This document shows, piece by piece, positions 11,601-19,837 of a stretch of DNA of 64,000 nucleotides. The notes under the pieces were generated by a model, which saw only the letters and a program-made list of their open reading frames with translations, had not been told where the DNA came from and made no database searches. The stretch comes from Saprospiraceae bacterium (GTDB lineage: Bacteria > Bacteroidota > Bacteroidia > Chitinophagales > Saprospiraceae): positions 806,001 through 870,000 of the forward strand of contig JADJRO010000001.1 in assembly GCA_016712145.1 (NCBI GenBank), read 5' to 3'. The translations under genes and the position numbers were made by a program. Positions within the stretch are counted from its first letter, which is position 1. Every line of letters begins with the position of its first letter.

Positions 11601-11835
11601 GATTCCATACAAAATCAGGATGTTTCAACGTTAGAAAATGCTGATTGCCTCTTGAAGTCATGCCTGCTTTGAGCTGATCAAAATCTATTTTGACCAGTTT
11701 ATAATCATAAAAGACTTGATTTAAAGGTGATTTTTGAGATTGTTTAAGTTCACTTAAGCTTATGTTTTGTGCTTGAAGGCCCATAAACCCTAAGAAAATG
11801 ATTAAAAGTTTTAAAGTAATTTCCCTGATTTTCAT
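8641..11835 (-). CDS. Reprolysin-like metalloprotease with seven PKD domains and type A T9SS signal
   Basis: A secreted zinc metalloprotease of the metzincin type, 1064 residues. It has a signal peptide (MKIREITLKLLIIFLGFMGL, then QAQ), a propeptide-like region to about residue 200, then the catalytic domain with the zinc motif HELGHNFNADH and a downstream MAPAVN turn that could be the Met-turn. From about residue 395 there are seven PKD modules that alternate between two subtypes, one with FPGG(T/L)PS and one with EFGDG/DFGDG. The last 80 residues (FKIFPNPFNGILNISG ... ITKAIFL) are a type A (por) T9SS sorting domain. It should degrade extracellular protein, either free or attached to the surface. 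It is divergent from the small barrel-protein gene at 11909 with a 73-bp gap. The family call is secure; the substrate is unknown. Confidence 0.92.
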   Translation of the reverse strand: MKIREITLKLLIIFLGFMGLQAQNISLSELKQSQKSPLNQVFYDYKLVKIDFDQLKAGMTSRGNQHFLTLKHPDFVWNLELFEHEVYTSDYLLRVGTDRGIQEFRRRPDIHSLIGYLKAPRGGDVRMTIADHFIAGMIKEGGATFFIEQANGIDPSYSDDVLVIYDSEKIFQNPSIECGFDTYIKNKQQLIEQSEEKVNNSRSHCLQVEIAIANDFSVFQKRGSVANVENWNNTILTLLGENYDNEFQHAIEFVQSASFVATSAATDPWNGINNINTHLDKHVSWGNGGGYGAGYDVATAWTTKYTNGAVGLAWLGVICNNLRYNVCSDYGGSNNCIRQLQAHELGHNFNADHDGSGQPFIMAPAVNCTSAWSSNSISRINAHVNSRGCLSVCSGGSAPVADFYGNPVSGCVPFSVNFFDLSTNDPTGWAWTFPGGTPSSSNQQNPVVTYKTFGKFDVTLRVSNSFGSNSVTFSKYIEANDKPKANFSKVIVSRTVYFTNLTLYGSTYEWDFGDGETSNDQDPIHEYQNDGVYDVVLRAENDCGVNEFKMKITIVTVPIALFSADTTFGCTSFKVKFINLSSTNVTSWTWTFPGGLPSTSSLFEPIVEYKNPGSFDVKLVARNSKYSATSEKLNYIKADSMPVADFTFQENGTIISFTDKSKFYRTMHWEFGDGKTSTEQNPTHEYLPGIYQAKQIIENACGRDTFSKELIIGTGLIAGFSSDFQKGCIPFEVHFKNTSIGASSYHWSFPGGTPSSSFDKDPVVTYNSVGIYDVSLKVKGNGDSVTINKQQFVSVGDLPEAAFQKSITGFSVFFNDQSKLGGSYLWEFGDSKTSAEVSPTHVYSAEGDYNVRLIVTNDCGSDTTSQLVAVYLVPKIDFIADTTLICGFGEVQFTSKTSADVNSWSWIFDGASPDTSSSKNPVVYYDKKGTYSVKLTVRNSNGENSLIRQTYIRVISPVLCPENIIYKNSELNGDIIFPIKKQDSEGFKIFPNPFNGILNISGLDIQDKNLIKIYNYLGEAVYSYVAVPDQPSIKLNLNDLKAGSYIISIENKKSTITKAIFLSR

Positions 11836-11908
11836 AATATCTTTTAATATGACCGTAAAATTATTAAAAAAATTCCATTTTTGATGTTGCTAATAAATTG
11901 AATGCTAT

Positions 11909-12538
11909 ATGTTTAAATTAAATGTTAATAGAAAGGTTTGCAAAAGTTTATACATGCTTCTTATAATTAATATAATTGGCTGTTTATCAAGTATTACGAC
12001 CCTGTCTGCTCAATCCAGTAAAAAGAAAAAGAAAGAAACAACTCCATTTATTGATAAAATCTGGTTAGGCGGTGGAATCAATTTGAATTTCAACTCTGGT
12101 TATTATAACGGTTTACAATCCAATGTGTTTACATTTGGTTTGTCACCAATGGCTGGATATAAATTAAATTCATTTCTATCTGTGGGTCCTCGTTTCAGTT
12201 TTGACTGGACTATAGCAAAATTTAGTGATTTTAGCGGAGTTTACAAATACAACAGCATCGATTATGGAATCGGATTGTTTGCCAGAGCGAAATTTCTGCA
12301 AAACTTTTTTGCACATACTGAATTTAGTGAATTAAATGAAACCTACACAGACGGCTCTACAAATGGCAACAAGTTGGTAACTTCCAGAGAGTGGAGGGAT
12401 TTGTTTTTAGTTGGACTGGGTTACCACTCAAATGCACCTATTGCATATGAACTCTATGTAAGCTACGACTTCCTGGAAGATGATAATTCGATTCGAATTC
12501 CTATTGTGTATCGAGCAGGGATCACCTGGCATTTTTAA
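11909..12538 (+). CDS. Small outer-membrane beta-barrel protein
   Basis: A 209-residue protein with a hydrophobic N-terminus (about residues 14-34, ending LSAQ), a lysine-rich linker (SSKKKKKE) and then alternating amphipathic strands typical of an eight-stranded barrel, ending in the aromatic residue F (ITWHF), the usual signal for BAM-mediated insertion. It probably sits in the outer membrane. There is no enzymatic motif. It stands alone on the plus strand, divergent from the metalloprotease gene and convergent, 9 bp apart, with the TonB receptor gene. The ATG is close to an AT-rich leader. Its function is unknown; it could be a porin-like or structural protein of the porin-family superfamily common in Bacteroidota. 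Confidence 0.75.
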   Translation: MFKLNVNRKVCKSLYMLLIINIIGCLSSITTLSAQSSKKKKKETTPFIDKIWLGGGINLNFNSGYYNGLQSNVFTFGLSPMAGYKLNSFLSVGPRFSFDWTIAKFSDFSGVYKYNSIDYGIGLFARAKFLQNFFAHTEFSELNETYTDGSTNGNKLVTSREWRDLFLVGLGYHSNAPIAYELYVSYDFLEDDNSIRIPIVYRAGITWHF

Positions 12539-12547
12539 TAATTACTG

Positions 12548-14035
12548 CTACCTAAACTCAAATTGAAGACCTAGGCTAACATGTCTCAGTGCCTGTGGGT
12601 AAACTGCTTTGTAATAATAGATTTGATTAGATTCCTGGGCTAAATAAGGATCCGAACTTAAATCGATTGGTTGATCTGAGTGAAATCTTGATGAAATCCA
12701 TCCGTGCGATGTATATTCTTTATCAAGAACATTATACAATGCAAGCCAAAAATGAATGGTTGATTTTTTGAATACCTGTTGCTCTAAATTTAATTTAAAT
12801 TCTAAATGTTGGTATTTAGGAATCAATGCAGTTCCTGTACCACTGTTATCAAGATACATCGCTCCAATGTTATGATATTGCAAAGCCAATTGCAAACCTG
12901 GCCGTTTTTTCTTAGCTTTTAAAATAGAAAATTGTAAGCCAGCATGGATCACAGATTTAGGTGAGAAAGAAATATCTGTATTGCTATGTGTTTTAACGAT
13001 GGATCTATTTTCATTATCATAATCAACAATAAACTCTTCAAATTTATCAATTTTATTTTGGCTAAAGTTGAGGGCAGTCCAAAAAGTAGCTAGATTTCTC
13101 CATTTATAATCTGCTTCCAATTCAAATCCAAGTCTGTTGGATCGATTTAAATTGGTATGCAGTAACTCCCCTACATTATTAATAGCACCGGTAAGTACCA
13201 GCTGGTTTCTGTAAGCCATTTCATACAAATTCAGTTTGATCGTAAAACATTCTGATTTAAATTTTCCTCCCAATTCAAAATCGATTAAATTTTCTGGTTT
13301 TAATGCATCTGCGGCGTTTAACAAATCTTCACGAAACGGTTCACGCCGCATATAACCTAAGGAAGATGAAAAGATCCAGCTTGCATTCAATTGGTAATCG
13401 GCGTAGAATTTGGGGCTTATAAAATTAAAATTATGGCTTTGATTTATATCTTTTTTGCTTTCTAATACGCCTTTGATTGTATGTTTAATATTCCTATACT
13501 GTAAATCTGCATTAATATTTAGTTGCTTTGAAATTTGCAAACTAGATTTAATTGAACCTGTAAATTCTCTTTTAATCCCATTGTTATCATAAAATCTGTT
13601 TTTCAATACTTTGTAATCCGCCACATTAACCCAATTGACATTCCCAAAATGATCCCCAATATAATGTATCCAACTCAAGGCCGGTGTCAGACTCCATTTT
13701 TTATTAATTTGAAAAACCAAATTGGTACTAAATAGACCAAAATGATTTTTTAACCATTTGCGTTGGATTAAATCAGCTTCGCTTATCGTGCTGCTTTCAA
13801 TGTAATAATTTGCTAATGTTGCATTTGCGATATAGGACTCGTAATAGCCTTTACCAAATGTATAATTTAAAATACAGTTTAAATTTAAATTTGGATTTAA
13901 CTGTTTTTGGTAGAATCCTTGTATATGCTCTTGCTTGTATTGGTCAATTTCATTGCTATATGGATCTCCTGATTTCTGGGTTCCCGCAGCATTAAAAGTG
14001 CGCAAACTGTCAATACCTATAAACTGAACCGGCAA
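12548..14035 (-). CDS. TonB-dependent receptor, C-terminal beta-barrel (frameshifted)
   Basis: This 495-residue frame holds most of the 22-stranded barrel of a TonB-dependent outer-membrane receptor and ends in LQFEFR. It is the continuation of the frame ending at 14064: if one T is removed from the seven-T run at 14072-14078 (minus strand), the joined reading becomes NFLHGSEQTNQAWFGLPVQF, which restores the conserved HGxExTxxAWxGxP barrel motif of this family. The full protein would be 812 residues from the ATG at 14987. A TPP riboswitch lies directly upstream of the whole gene, so the likely substrate is thiamine or a thiamine derivative (inference). Confidence 0.85.
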   Translation of the reverse strand: MPVQFIGIDSLRTFNAAGTQKSGDPYSNEIDQYKQEHIQGFYQKQLNPNLNLNCILNYTFGKGYYESYIANATLANYYIESSTISEADLIQRKWLKNHFGLFSTNLVFQINKKWSLTPALSWIHYIGDHFGNVNWVNVADYKVLKNRFYDNNGIKREFTGSIKSSLQISKQLNINADLQYRNIKHTIKGVLESKKDINQSHNFNFISPKFYADYQLNASWIFSSSLGYMRREPFREDLLNAADALKPENLIDFELGGKFKSECFTIKLNLYEMAYRNQLVLTGAINNVGELLHTNLNRSNRLGFELEADYKWRNLATFWTALNFSQNKIDKFEEFIVDYDNENRSIVKTHSNTDISFSPKSVIHAGLQFSILKAKKKRPGLQLALQYHNIGAMYLDNSGTGTALIPKYQHLEFKLNLEQQVFKKSTIHFWLALYNVLDKEYTSHGWISSRFHSDQPIDLSSDPYLAQESNQIYYYKAVYPQALRHVSLGLQFEFR

Positions 14036-14063
14036 ACCAAACCAAGCTTGATTGGTTTGTTCG

Positions 14064-14987
14064 CTACCGTGTAAAAAAATTTATTCGAAATGAACTTGAT
14101 TTTAATATACGCGCCAATGAAATGTGAAACGATTTAAGATCCGAACTGGATCGGTCGATATAACCATCTGATTTTTGTCGAGAAAGTCCAAATTTTAAAT
14201 TATATTTATTTTCTAACAAACCTGAATTTGCAAGCATGCTATATTTCACACTATTAAAAGAACCAAATTGGGTTTGAAAAATAAGGTAAGGATCAAAACT
14301 TAATTTATTTGTATTGATATCAATAGCTCCTCCAAATGATGCAGATCCGGGTCGATTCGGAACATTTCCTTTTAAAACAGTTATTTCATTGGTATGTGAA
14401 CTTATGTCGGGAATGTCAACAAAGTAGCTAAGAGAAGATTCACTGTCATTAAATGGTATGCCATTCAAGGTGATTTGAATGTGAGATGGATCCATTCCAC
14501 GCATTCGAAGTGCAGTATACCCTACTCCATTCCCAGCATCAGACTGGTTTACAATACCAGATACTCTGGTTAATAAGAATGGAAGGTCCTTTTCCTGTCT
14601 ATTGTTTTTAATCCAAACTTCATCTAATTTAGATACACTTGAATAGTTTGAAGGATTAAATTGATAGGTCTTAATCAATAATTCATTAAATTCAATTCTC
14701 CGAACTAAGGTGATATCGAAAACAGAGTCTTTTGTACTTATCGGCAATGTAAAATATTGGATATCATAAAGATAATCTACCGCTAATGCAAAGACGCCAT
14801 TTGGCAAATCGATGAATTCGTACTTCCCATTTTGATCAGTCCAATTTTCTAATCCCAATTGGACAATGCTTAATTTAACATGTTGAAAAGCCTGACCGTT
14901 TTCATCCATCACATTCCCATAGATCCTGTTTTGAGAATAGGAATCAAGGAGTGAAAAAAGCAAATAAAAGCTAAACCATAATCTCAT
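14064..14987 (-). CDS. TonB-dependent receptor, N-terminal plug part (frameshifted; probable thiamine receptor)
   Basis: The ATG at 14987 gives a good signal peptide (MRLWFSFYLLFSLLDSYSQ); an in-frame TTG at 14996 is less likely. A carboxypeptidase-regulatory-like domain follows (RIYGNVMDENGQAF ... DITLVRR), then the plug with LPFLLTRVSGI, GYTALRMRGMDPSHIQITLNGIP and the TVLKGNVPNRPGSASFGGAIDI stretch (interrupted by short linkers). It opens the import channel under TonB energy. The frame ends at a TAG at 14064, but the barrel continues in the next frame (12548-14035). Expression is probably shut off by thiamine pyrophosphate through the riboswitch at 15006-15096. TPP-riboswitch-linked receptors of this kind are known in Bacteroidota as thiamine receptors. 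Confidence 0.88.
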   Translation of the reverse strand: MRLWFSFYLLFSLLDSYSQNRIYGNVMDENGQAFQHVKLSIVQLGLENWTDQNGKYEFIDLPNGVFALAVDYLYDIQYFTLPISTKDSVFDITLVRRIEFNELLIKTYQFNPSNYSSVSKLDEVWIKNNRQEKDLPFLLTRVSGIVNQSDAGNGVGYTALRMRGMDPSHIQITLNGIPFNDSESSLSYFVDIPDISSHTNEITVLKGNVPNRPGSASFGGAIDINTNKLSFDPYLIFQTQFGSFNSVKYSMLANSGLLENKYNLKFGLSRQKSDGYIDRSSSDLKSFHISLARILKSSSFRINFFTR

Positions 14988-15005
14988 AAGATTCAATTAA
15001 ATTAT

Positions 15006-15096
15006 GGGGAATCGCCTCTATCGCTCCCTTCCAGGAATTACCCTAGCAGGTTCGGTGGGTATAATCTCAGCCGGCAGATAGCATATGCGGCACCCC
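15006..15096 (-). promoter_or_regulatory. TPP (thiamine pyrophosphate) riboswitch, THI element
   Basis: On the minus strand the conserved THI-box pieces occur in order: GGGGTGC (from 15096), GGCTGAGA (about 15072-15065), ACCC (15060-15057), GAACCTG (15053-15047), then GGGTAAT and AAGGGAGCG. The 3' end carries CCCC at 15009-15006, which can pair with the opening GGGG as P1. The ATG of the TonB receptor follows 18 bases later, so ligand binding probably blocks ribosome access. The element begins only three bases after the stop codon of the upstream kinase gene (15100). Confidence 0.93.
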
Positions 15097-15099
15097 AAA

Positions 15100-15633
15100 T
15101 CAACGTTTAAAGTTACGGATTTCTGGAATATGATTTTCAATAAAAAAACATGCTTTCTTAAAACGTTGTATTCCAATACCTGAAACAAAGCAAATTGGTA
15201 AGTGCTTGGATTGAAGAAACTGCCAATACAATTTAAATAGCCGATCTCGGTCTGTTGGGTTTTGGCGAAGTGGATCATAGACCCAAGGAATATCTGGACA
15301 GCATAACAAATAAAGACTTGCTTTATTTTTACTAAAAAGTAATTCCAGCGAATTTGAGGATTTACCATAAATCTCCTGAGTCCAAATCAGGTAATTAAGC
15401 GAATCGGTATCGCAAAAAACCAAAGGGCATGATTCTGAAGCCAGGTTGTTTAAATTCTCTTGTTGAATCCCCATATATTCGAGAGCCATTTTATCAGGAT
15501 ATTCTGGATTTTTAGCCAGATAGACCCTCGAATATTCAGGGATCAGCTTACCTTTGTAAGTGCTTGATAAATAGTTACAAAGGCTCGTTTTTCCGCATGA
15601 TTCCGGTCCTGTAACAACTATTTTATAAGGCAT
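15100..15633 (-). CDS. NadR-like P-loop ATP-binding protein (AAA_28 family kinase)
   Basis: A 177-residue cytoplasmic P-loop protein of the NadR/AAA_28 type. Walker A is GPESCGKTS (residues 9-17), a second acidic motif is FCDTDSLNYLIW (about residues 73-84), and the C-terminal part has DRDRLFKLYW. NadR-type proteins phosphorylate nicotinamide riboside; related genes sit beside PnuC/PnuT vitamin transporters in Bacteroidota. Here the gene ends three bases before a TPP riboswitch and the TonB receptor gene, so a role in trapping thiamine or a related vitamin is possible but only inferred. No pnuT or pnuC gene is in view. Divergent from the gene at 15665 with 31 bp between start codons. Confidence 0.8.
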   Translation of the reverse strand: MPYKIVVTGPESCGKTSLCNYLSSTYKGKLIPEYSRVYLAKNPEYPDKMALEYMGIQQENLNNLASESCPLVFCDTDSLNYLIWTQEIYGKSSNSLELLFSKNKASLYLLCCPDIPWVYDPLRQNPTDRDRLFKLYWQFLQSKHLPICFVSGIGIQRFKKACFFIENHIPEIRNFKR

Positions 15634-15657
15634 CTGTTAATAAGTTCATCCTTCCTA

Positions 15658-15665
15658 CAAATATA
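15658..15665 (-). promoter_or_regulatory. Candidate -7 element for the kinase gene
   Basis: The minus-strand octamer TATATTTG matches the Bacteroidota -7 consensus TAnnTTTG and lies 24 bases upstream of the kinase ATG. It overlaps the start codon of the divergent gene at 15665. A well-placed TTTG at -33 is not evident, so the call is tentative. Confidence 0.35.
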
Positions 15666-16222
15666 TGCACGATATAGAACCCTTTTACAACTGGCAGGAT
15701 TTGTACAATAGTTCAGAAGACGAGCGAAGTCCATTTTTTAACGCGTCTTACGATGAATTTAATTATCGGAATAAAGTTTATAATTATTACATTCATCCAT
15801 TATGGGACGAAATTGGCTCAGAAACGCTTTATGCTAAGTTGCTTTTTGCAGATTATGAAGAAGGATTTTGTATATTGGAATTTATTGGAGAATGGAATGA
15901 TTGCATAAACAATGATATTATGTTTTTAAAGCGGGATATCATCGAGCCATTGGAAAATCAAGGCATTCAAAATTTTATATTAATCTGGGAGCATGTGTTT
16001 AATTTTCATGGTTCAGATGATTGTTATTATGAAGAGTGGTATGAGGAAATTAAAGACGAACAAGGAAGTATATTCTTTATTAATATGCAAAAACCTGTGA
16101 TGGATGAAATTAAATTATTTGGAATTCAACATTTTGTAAATCTAGGTCCAGATTTTCAGGATATAAATTGGAGAAAAATGAATCCTATGGACTTAATGGA
16201 ATTTGTAGCATCAAAAACTTAA
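15665..16222 (+). CDS. Conserved hypothetical protein upstream of era
   Basis: A 185-residue, acidic and aromatic-rich cytoplasmic protein without signal peptide or membrane segment. I recognise no named domain; visible features are NASYDEFNYRNKVYNYYIHP near the N-terminus, LEFIGEWND in the middle and NLGPDFQDINWRKMNP near the end. It begins the plus-strand operon: the stop is one base before the era start, which suggests translational coupling and a link to ribosome assembly or the cell cycle (inference from position). The start ATG is the first in the frame and lies 31 bp from the divergent kinase start. Confidence 0.75.
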   Translation: MHDIEPFYNWQDLYNSSEDERSPFFNASYDEFNYRNKVYNYYIHPLWDEIGSETLYAKLLFADYEEGFCILEFIGEWNDCINNDIMFLKRDIIEPLENQGIQNFILIWEHVFNFHGSDDCYYEEWYEEIKDEQGSIFFINMQKPVMDEIKLFGIQHFVNLGPDFQDINWRKMNPMDLMEFVASKT

Positions 16223-16223
16223 A

Positions 16224-17126
16224 ATGAGCGGTCAATTTAAATCGGGATTTGTTAATTTGATTGGTTTGCCAAATAGTGGTAAGTCCACTCTAATAAATGC
16301 GCTTACCGGAGAGAAAATGGCTATAATTTCTCCAAAACCTCAGACAACCCGTCAGCGAATTCTTGGTCTAATCAATGAAGCTGACTTTCAAATTATATTT
16401 TCTGATACACCTGGATTTATTGACCAGACCAATTACCCGCTTCATCTAAGCATGAATATTCAGGTTTATAATGCATTGGAAGATGCTGATTGTTTGCTTT
16501 TAGTCATTGACTCAAGCAAAGACCTTGAATTACCCGAAGCGTTTGTAAAGTTGCTTCACCCCATCAAAGTACCAATTATCATATGTCTAAACAAAGTCGA
16601 TCTTTCTACCCCACAACGTGTTGCTGAAATTGAAATAACCATCCAACATCTTGGAATTCCACATTCTAAGATTATAAACATTTCTGCAATTAAAAATTTA
16701 GGGATCGATACGCTGCTTGCCGAAGTAAAAAAAATACTACCGGTTCACCCTGCATATTATCCAGATGATATTATCAGCAATCGCCCAATTCGTTTTTTTA
16801 TTAGTGAGTTAATTCGAGAGCAATTATTTAAATTATATGACGCAGAAATACCCTATCATTGTTTTGTAACCATTGAAAGTTGCAAAGGGGTGGATGATCA
16901 ACTAGAAATGGCTGTAATCTATGCAAATATTTATGTGGGTAAACAATCTCAGGTGCCTATCCTAATTGGTAAGAGCGGCAGTAAATTAAAAGAACTTGGA
17001 ATTCGCTCAAGAACTGAAATTGAAAAATACCTGAACCAAAAAGTATATTTAAGTCTTAGCATTAAGTTACGCAAAGACTGGCGAAACAATGAATCATTTA
17101 TTACAAAATCAAGTATTTTTCAATGA
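16224..17126 (+). CDS. era: GTPase Era
   Basis: Era is an essential GTPase that binds the 3' end of 16S rRNA and helps mature the 30S subunit. The 300-residue protein has the G1 loop GLPNSGKST (residues 14-22), the G3 motif DTPG, the G4 motif NKVD and, in the C-terminal KH domain, the RNA-binding loop GKSG followed by LKELGIRSRTEIEKYL. Length is normal for the family. Its stop overlaps the der start by four bases (ATGA), so the two GTPases are translationally coupled, a sensible pairing because both act in ribosome biogenesis. Confidence 0.97.
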   Translation: MSGQFKSGFVNLIGLPNSGKSTLINALTGEKMAIISPKPQTTRQRILGLINEADFQIIFSDTPGFIDQTNYPLHLSMNIQVYNALEDADCLLLVIDSSKDLELPEAFVKLLHPIKVPIIICLNKVDLSTPQRVAEIEITIQHLGIPHSKIINISAIKNLGIDTLLAEVKKILPVHPAYYPDDIISNRPIRFFISELIREQLFKLYDAEIPYHCFVTIESCKGVDDQLEMAVIYANIYVGKQSQVPILIGKSGSKLKELGIRSRTEIEKYLNQKVYLSLSIKLRKDWRNNESFITKSSIFQ

Positions 17127-18424
17127 GTTTTACAGTAGCAATTGTGGGGAGACCCAATGTAGGAAAATCCACCTTTTTTAATCGACTGATTGGACATAAA
17201 AAATCAATTGTCGATGACGTGAGTGGCGTCACCAGAGACCGACTCTATGATGTAAGTGAATGGAACGGAAAACATTTTACAGTAATTGACACAGGTGGAT
17301 TTGTAACTGGTTCAGAAGATATTTTTGAAAAAGAGATAAAAAAACAAGTTGAACTTGCCATTGAAGAGGCAAGCTGCATTTTGTTTATGACGGACGCTAC
17401 AGCTGGAATTACAGATCTAGACAATCAGGTGGCAAACATGCTGCGTAAGATTAATAAGAAAGTATTTTTAATAGCCAACAAAGTAGATAACAATCAAAGA
17501 TTCTTACAAGCTCAGGAATTATGGGGTCTGGGATTTGATGAGTTGTATTGTCTTTCATCCCAATCCGGAAGTGGAACCGGTGAAATATTAGATGCAGTTG
17601 CCGCATTGATTCCGGATGACATGGAACCTGCATCTGAATTGCCAAAATTTGCTGTTATTGGCCAGCCAAATGTTGGTAAATCTTCTTTCTTAAATGCACT
17701 TTTAGATGAAGAAAGAAATCTGGTAACTGATATCGCAGGTACGACCCGTGATCCTGTTCATAGCATTTACAAAAAATATGGAAAAGAATTTATGTTGATT
17801 GATACTGCTGGAATTCGTAAAAAACATAAGGTCTTTGAAGATCTGGAATTTTATTCTGTAATTCGAGCAATAAAAGCCATTGAAGATTGTGATGTTTGTT
17901 ATTTAATGATTGATGCAACGCTTGGTATTGAAGCCCAAGATATGGAATTGGTATCCCTGGTAATAAAAAGAAATAAAGGATTGGTTATTTTGGTTAACAA
18001 GTGGGATTTACTTGAAAAGACAACTCAAACAGCTAAAGAATTTGAAACCAAAATCAGGGCAAAACTTGCTCCTTTTGTTGATGTTCCCATCTTATTTATC
18101 TCCGCCAAAGACAAGCAACGTATTTTTCAAGCTGTTGAAAAAGGACTAGAAGTTTACAACAACAGAAAGCAAGAAATTAAAACATCTGATTTAAATGACA
18201 AGATGCTTGAAGCCATTGCCAAAATACCTCCACCTTCCTATAGAAATCATTTGATTAAAATTAAATACATAACTCAAATATCAAAACCCTATCCGGCTTT
18301 TGCATTTTTTACAAATTATCCTGACCAGATAAAAGGGAGTTATAAACAATTTTTAGAAAATCAAATGCGTGAGTTGTATAATTTTAACGGTACTCCAATT
18401 CGCTTAATTTTTAAGGAAAAATAA
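17123..18424 (+). CDS. der: Ribosome biogenesis GTPase Der (EngA)
   Basis: Der is the double-domain GTPase needed for 50S assembly. The two G domains are obvious: GRPNVGKST at residues 8-16 with DTGG and NKVD, and GQPNVGKSS at about residues 179-187 with DTAG and NKWD. The C-terminal KH-like domain begins near residue 350 and ends with NGTPIRLIFKEK, as in other Der proteins. The 433-residue length is typical. It overlaps era by four bases and is followed one base later by rfbC. Confidence 0.97.
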   Translation: MSFTVAIVGRPNVGKSTFFNRLIGHKKSIVDDVSGVTRDRLYDVSEWNGKHFTVIDTGGFVTGSEDIFEKEIKKQVELAIEEASCILFMTDATAGITDLDNQVANMLRKINKKVFLIANKVDNNQRFLQAQELWGLGFDELYCLSSQSGSGTGEILDAVAALIPDDMEPASELPKFAVIGQPNVGKSSFLNALLDEERNLVTDIAGTTRDPVHSIYKKYGKEFMLIDTAGIRKKHKVFEDLEFYSVIRAIKAIEDCDVCYLMIDATLGIEAQDMELVSLVIKRNKGLVILVNKWDLLEKTTQTAKEFETKIRAKLAPFVDVPILFISAKDKQRIFQAVEKGLEVYNNRKQEIKTSDLNDKMLEAIAKIPPPSYRNHLIKIKYITQISKPYPAFAFFTNYPDQIKGSYKQFLENQMRELYNFNGTPIRLIFKEK

Positions 18425-18425
18425 G

Positions 18426-18977
18426 ATGCAGCTGTTTGAAACCGGTATTAATGAATTGTTCGTTCTTCAAGCAGATTCGTATGAAGATGAACGCGGTTGC
18501 TTTTTTGAATCCTATAATGCTCGGTGGTTTGTCAAGAATAGATTAGCTTACCATTTCGTTCAAGACAATGCCTCAGAGTCAAGCTATGGAGTCATCAGAG
18601 GGCTTCATTTTCAAATTGGTCCTCAGAGTCAAGCGAAATTAGTTAGAGTAAGCTACGGAGAAGTTTTGGATGTTGTAGTTGATTTAAGAAAAGACAGTGC
18701 AAGTTATGGAAAAGTGTTTAGTATTATTTTATCCAGAGCCAATAAAAAACAATTATTAATTCCAAGGGGCTTTGCTCATGGGTATTCCGTGCTTAGTACG
18801 GATTGTATTTTCAATTATAAATGCGATAATTATTATGATAAGAATTCTGAATCTGGCATTCATCCTTTAGATCCAGATCTAAACATCGATTGGATGATTC
18901 CACTGGAGTTGCAAAACATTTCAGACAAAGACAAACAATTGGATTTTTATAAATTGTTGAAAAACCAAGGTAAATGA
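18426..18977 (+). CDS. rfbC: dTDP-4-dehydrorhamnose 3,5-epimerase
   Basis: RfbC (RmlC) epimerises dTDP-4-keto-6-deoxyglucose at C3 and C5 on the way to dTDP-L-rhamnose for cell-surface polysaccharide. The 183-residue cupin shows the family blocks VQDNASES, GVIRGLHFQ (with the catalytic His), KLVRVSYGEVLDVVVDLR and IPRGFAHGYSVL. It sits between der and rfbD; the overlap of four bases with rfbD indicates coupled expression. The other rhamnose genes rfbA and rfbB are not in the window. Confidence 0.95.
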   Translation: MQLFETGINELFVLQADSYEDERGCFFESYNARWFVKNRLAYHFVQDNASESSYGVIRGLHFQIGPQSQAKLVRVSYGEVLDVVVDLRKDSASYGKVFSIILSRANKKQLLIPRGFAHGYSVLSTDCIFNYKCDNYYDKNSESGIHPLDPDLNIDWMIPLELQNISDKDKQLDFYKLLKNQGK

Positions 18978-19837
18978 AAGTGCTTGTTACTGGTGCCCAG
19001 GGTCAATTAGCTCAGGAATTAAAACACCTGGCAAGCTTCTATCCTGAAATCACGTTCGAATTTTTTAATAAAACGGAATGGGACATTTCAGATGAAAAGC
19101 TGACTTACAAGATTTTAACCAATGCTCATGCCGATTTTGTTGTAAATACTGCAGCATATACCAAGGTTGATGAGGCAGAAACAAATTCTGAAATCTGCAA
19201 TCGGATCAATTATGAAGCTCCTAAAACAATTGCAGCATTATGCAATGGATTAAAAACCAGAATCATTCAAATTTCAAGTGATTATGTATTTTTTAATACT
19301 ATTCACAAAGCCTTAATTGAAACGTTTCCTAAGAATCCAAAAGGTGTTTATGCTACTACTAAAAGCAAAGCAGAAGATGTAATTATGAACTACAATCCAA
19401 AAAATATTATTATCCGAACTTCCTGGTTGTACAGTAGTTTTGGTCATAATTTTGTTAAAACCATGGTTCGTTTGGCAAATTTGGGTAAACCCATTCAGGT
19501 TGTGGATGATCAAATTGGTTCGCCAACCTATGCGGCAGATCTTGCACAGGTTATTATAAAGCTCATATTAACACCGGCAAAAAATATTGAAGGAATATAT
19601 CATTATTGCAATGAAGGCGCTTGTTCTTGGCATGAATTTGCTCATGAGATATTTTCACATTTAAACTTGAATGTTTCATTAAAGGCAATAAGTACAAATG
19701 AATTTGGAGCTTTGGCACCTCGACCTGCATTTAGTCAATTGGATTGCACTAAAATAAAGACTGAATTACAAATTGCTATACCAAATTGGAAAACCAGTCT
19801 TCACAAATGTCTCGATAAAATAACAACAGCGGTATGA
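18974..19837 (+). CDS. rfbD: dTDP-4-dehydrorhamnose reductase
   Basis: RfbD (RmlD) performs the last step of dTDP-L-rhamnose synthesis using NAD(P)H. The 287-residue protein is a short-chain (extended) Rossmann enzyme: nucleotide loop GAQGQLAQE (residues 7-15), the NTAAYTKVDEAE segment, and the catalytic YATTKSKAE (YxxxK) motif. The conserved RTSWLYS and GxPTYAADLA blocks are present. It overlaps both neighbours by four bases, so it is in the middle of the coupled operon. Confidence 0.95.
   Translation: MKVLVTGAQGQLAQELKHLASFYPEITFEFFNKTEWDISDEKLTYKILTNAHADFVVNTAAYTKVDEAETNSEICNRINYEAPKTIAALCNGLKTRIIQISSDYVFFNTIHKALIETFPKNPKGVYATTKSKAEDVIMNYNPKNIIIRTSWLYSSFGHNFVKTMVRLANLGKPIQVVDDQIGSPTYAADLAQVIIKLILTPAKNIEGIYHYCNEGACSWHEFAHEIFSHLNLNVSLKAISTNEFGALAPRPAFSQLDCTKIKTELQIAIPNWKTSLHKCLDKITTAV

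Noticed and set aside
15018..15368. A 116-codon minus-strand frame covering the riboswitch
   Set aside because: It is out of frame with the kinase gene and crosses the conserved riboswitch; it shows no protein motif.
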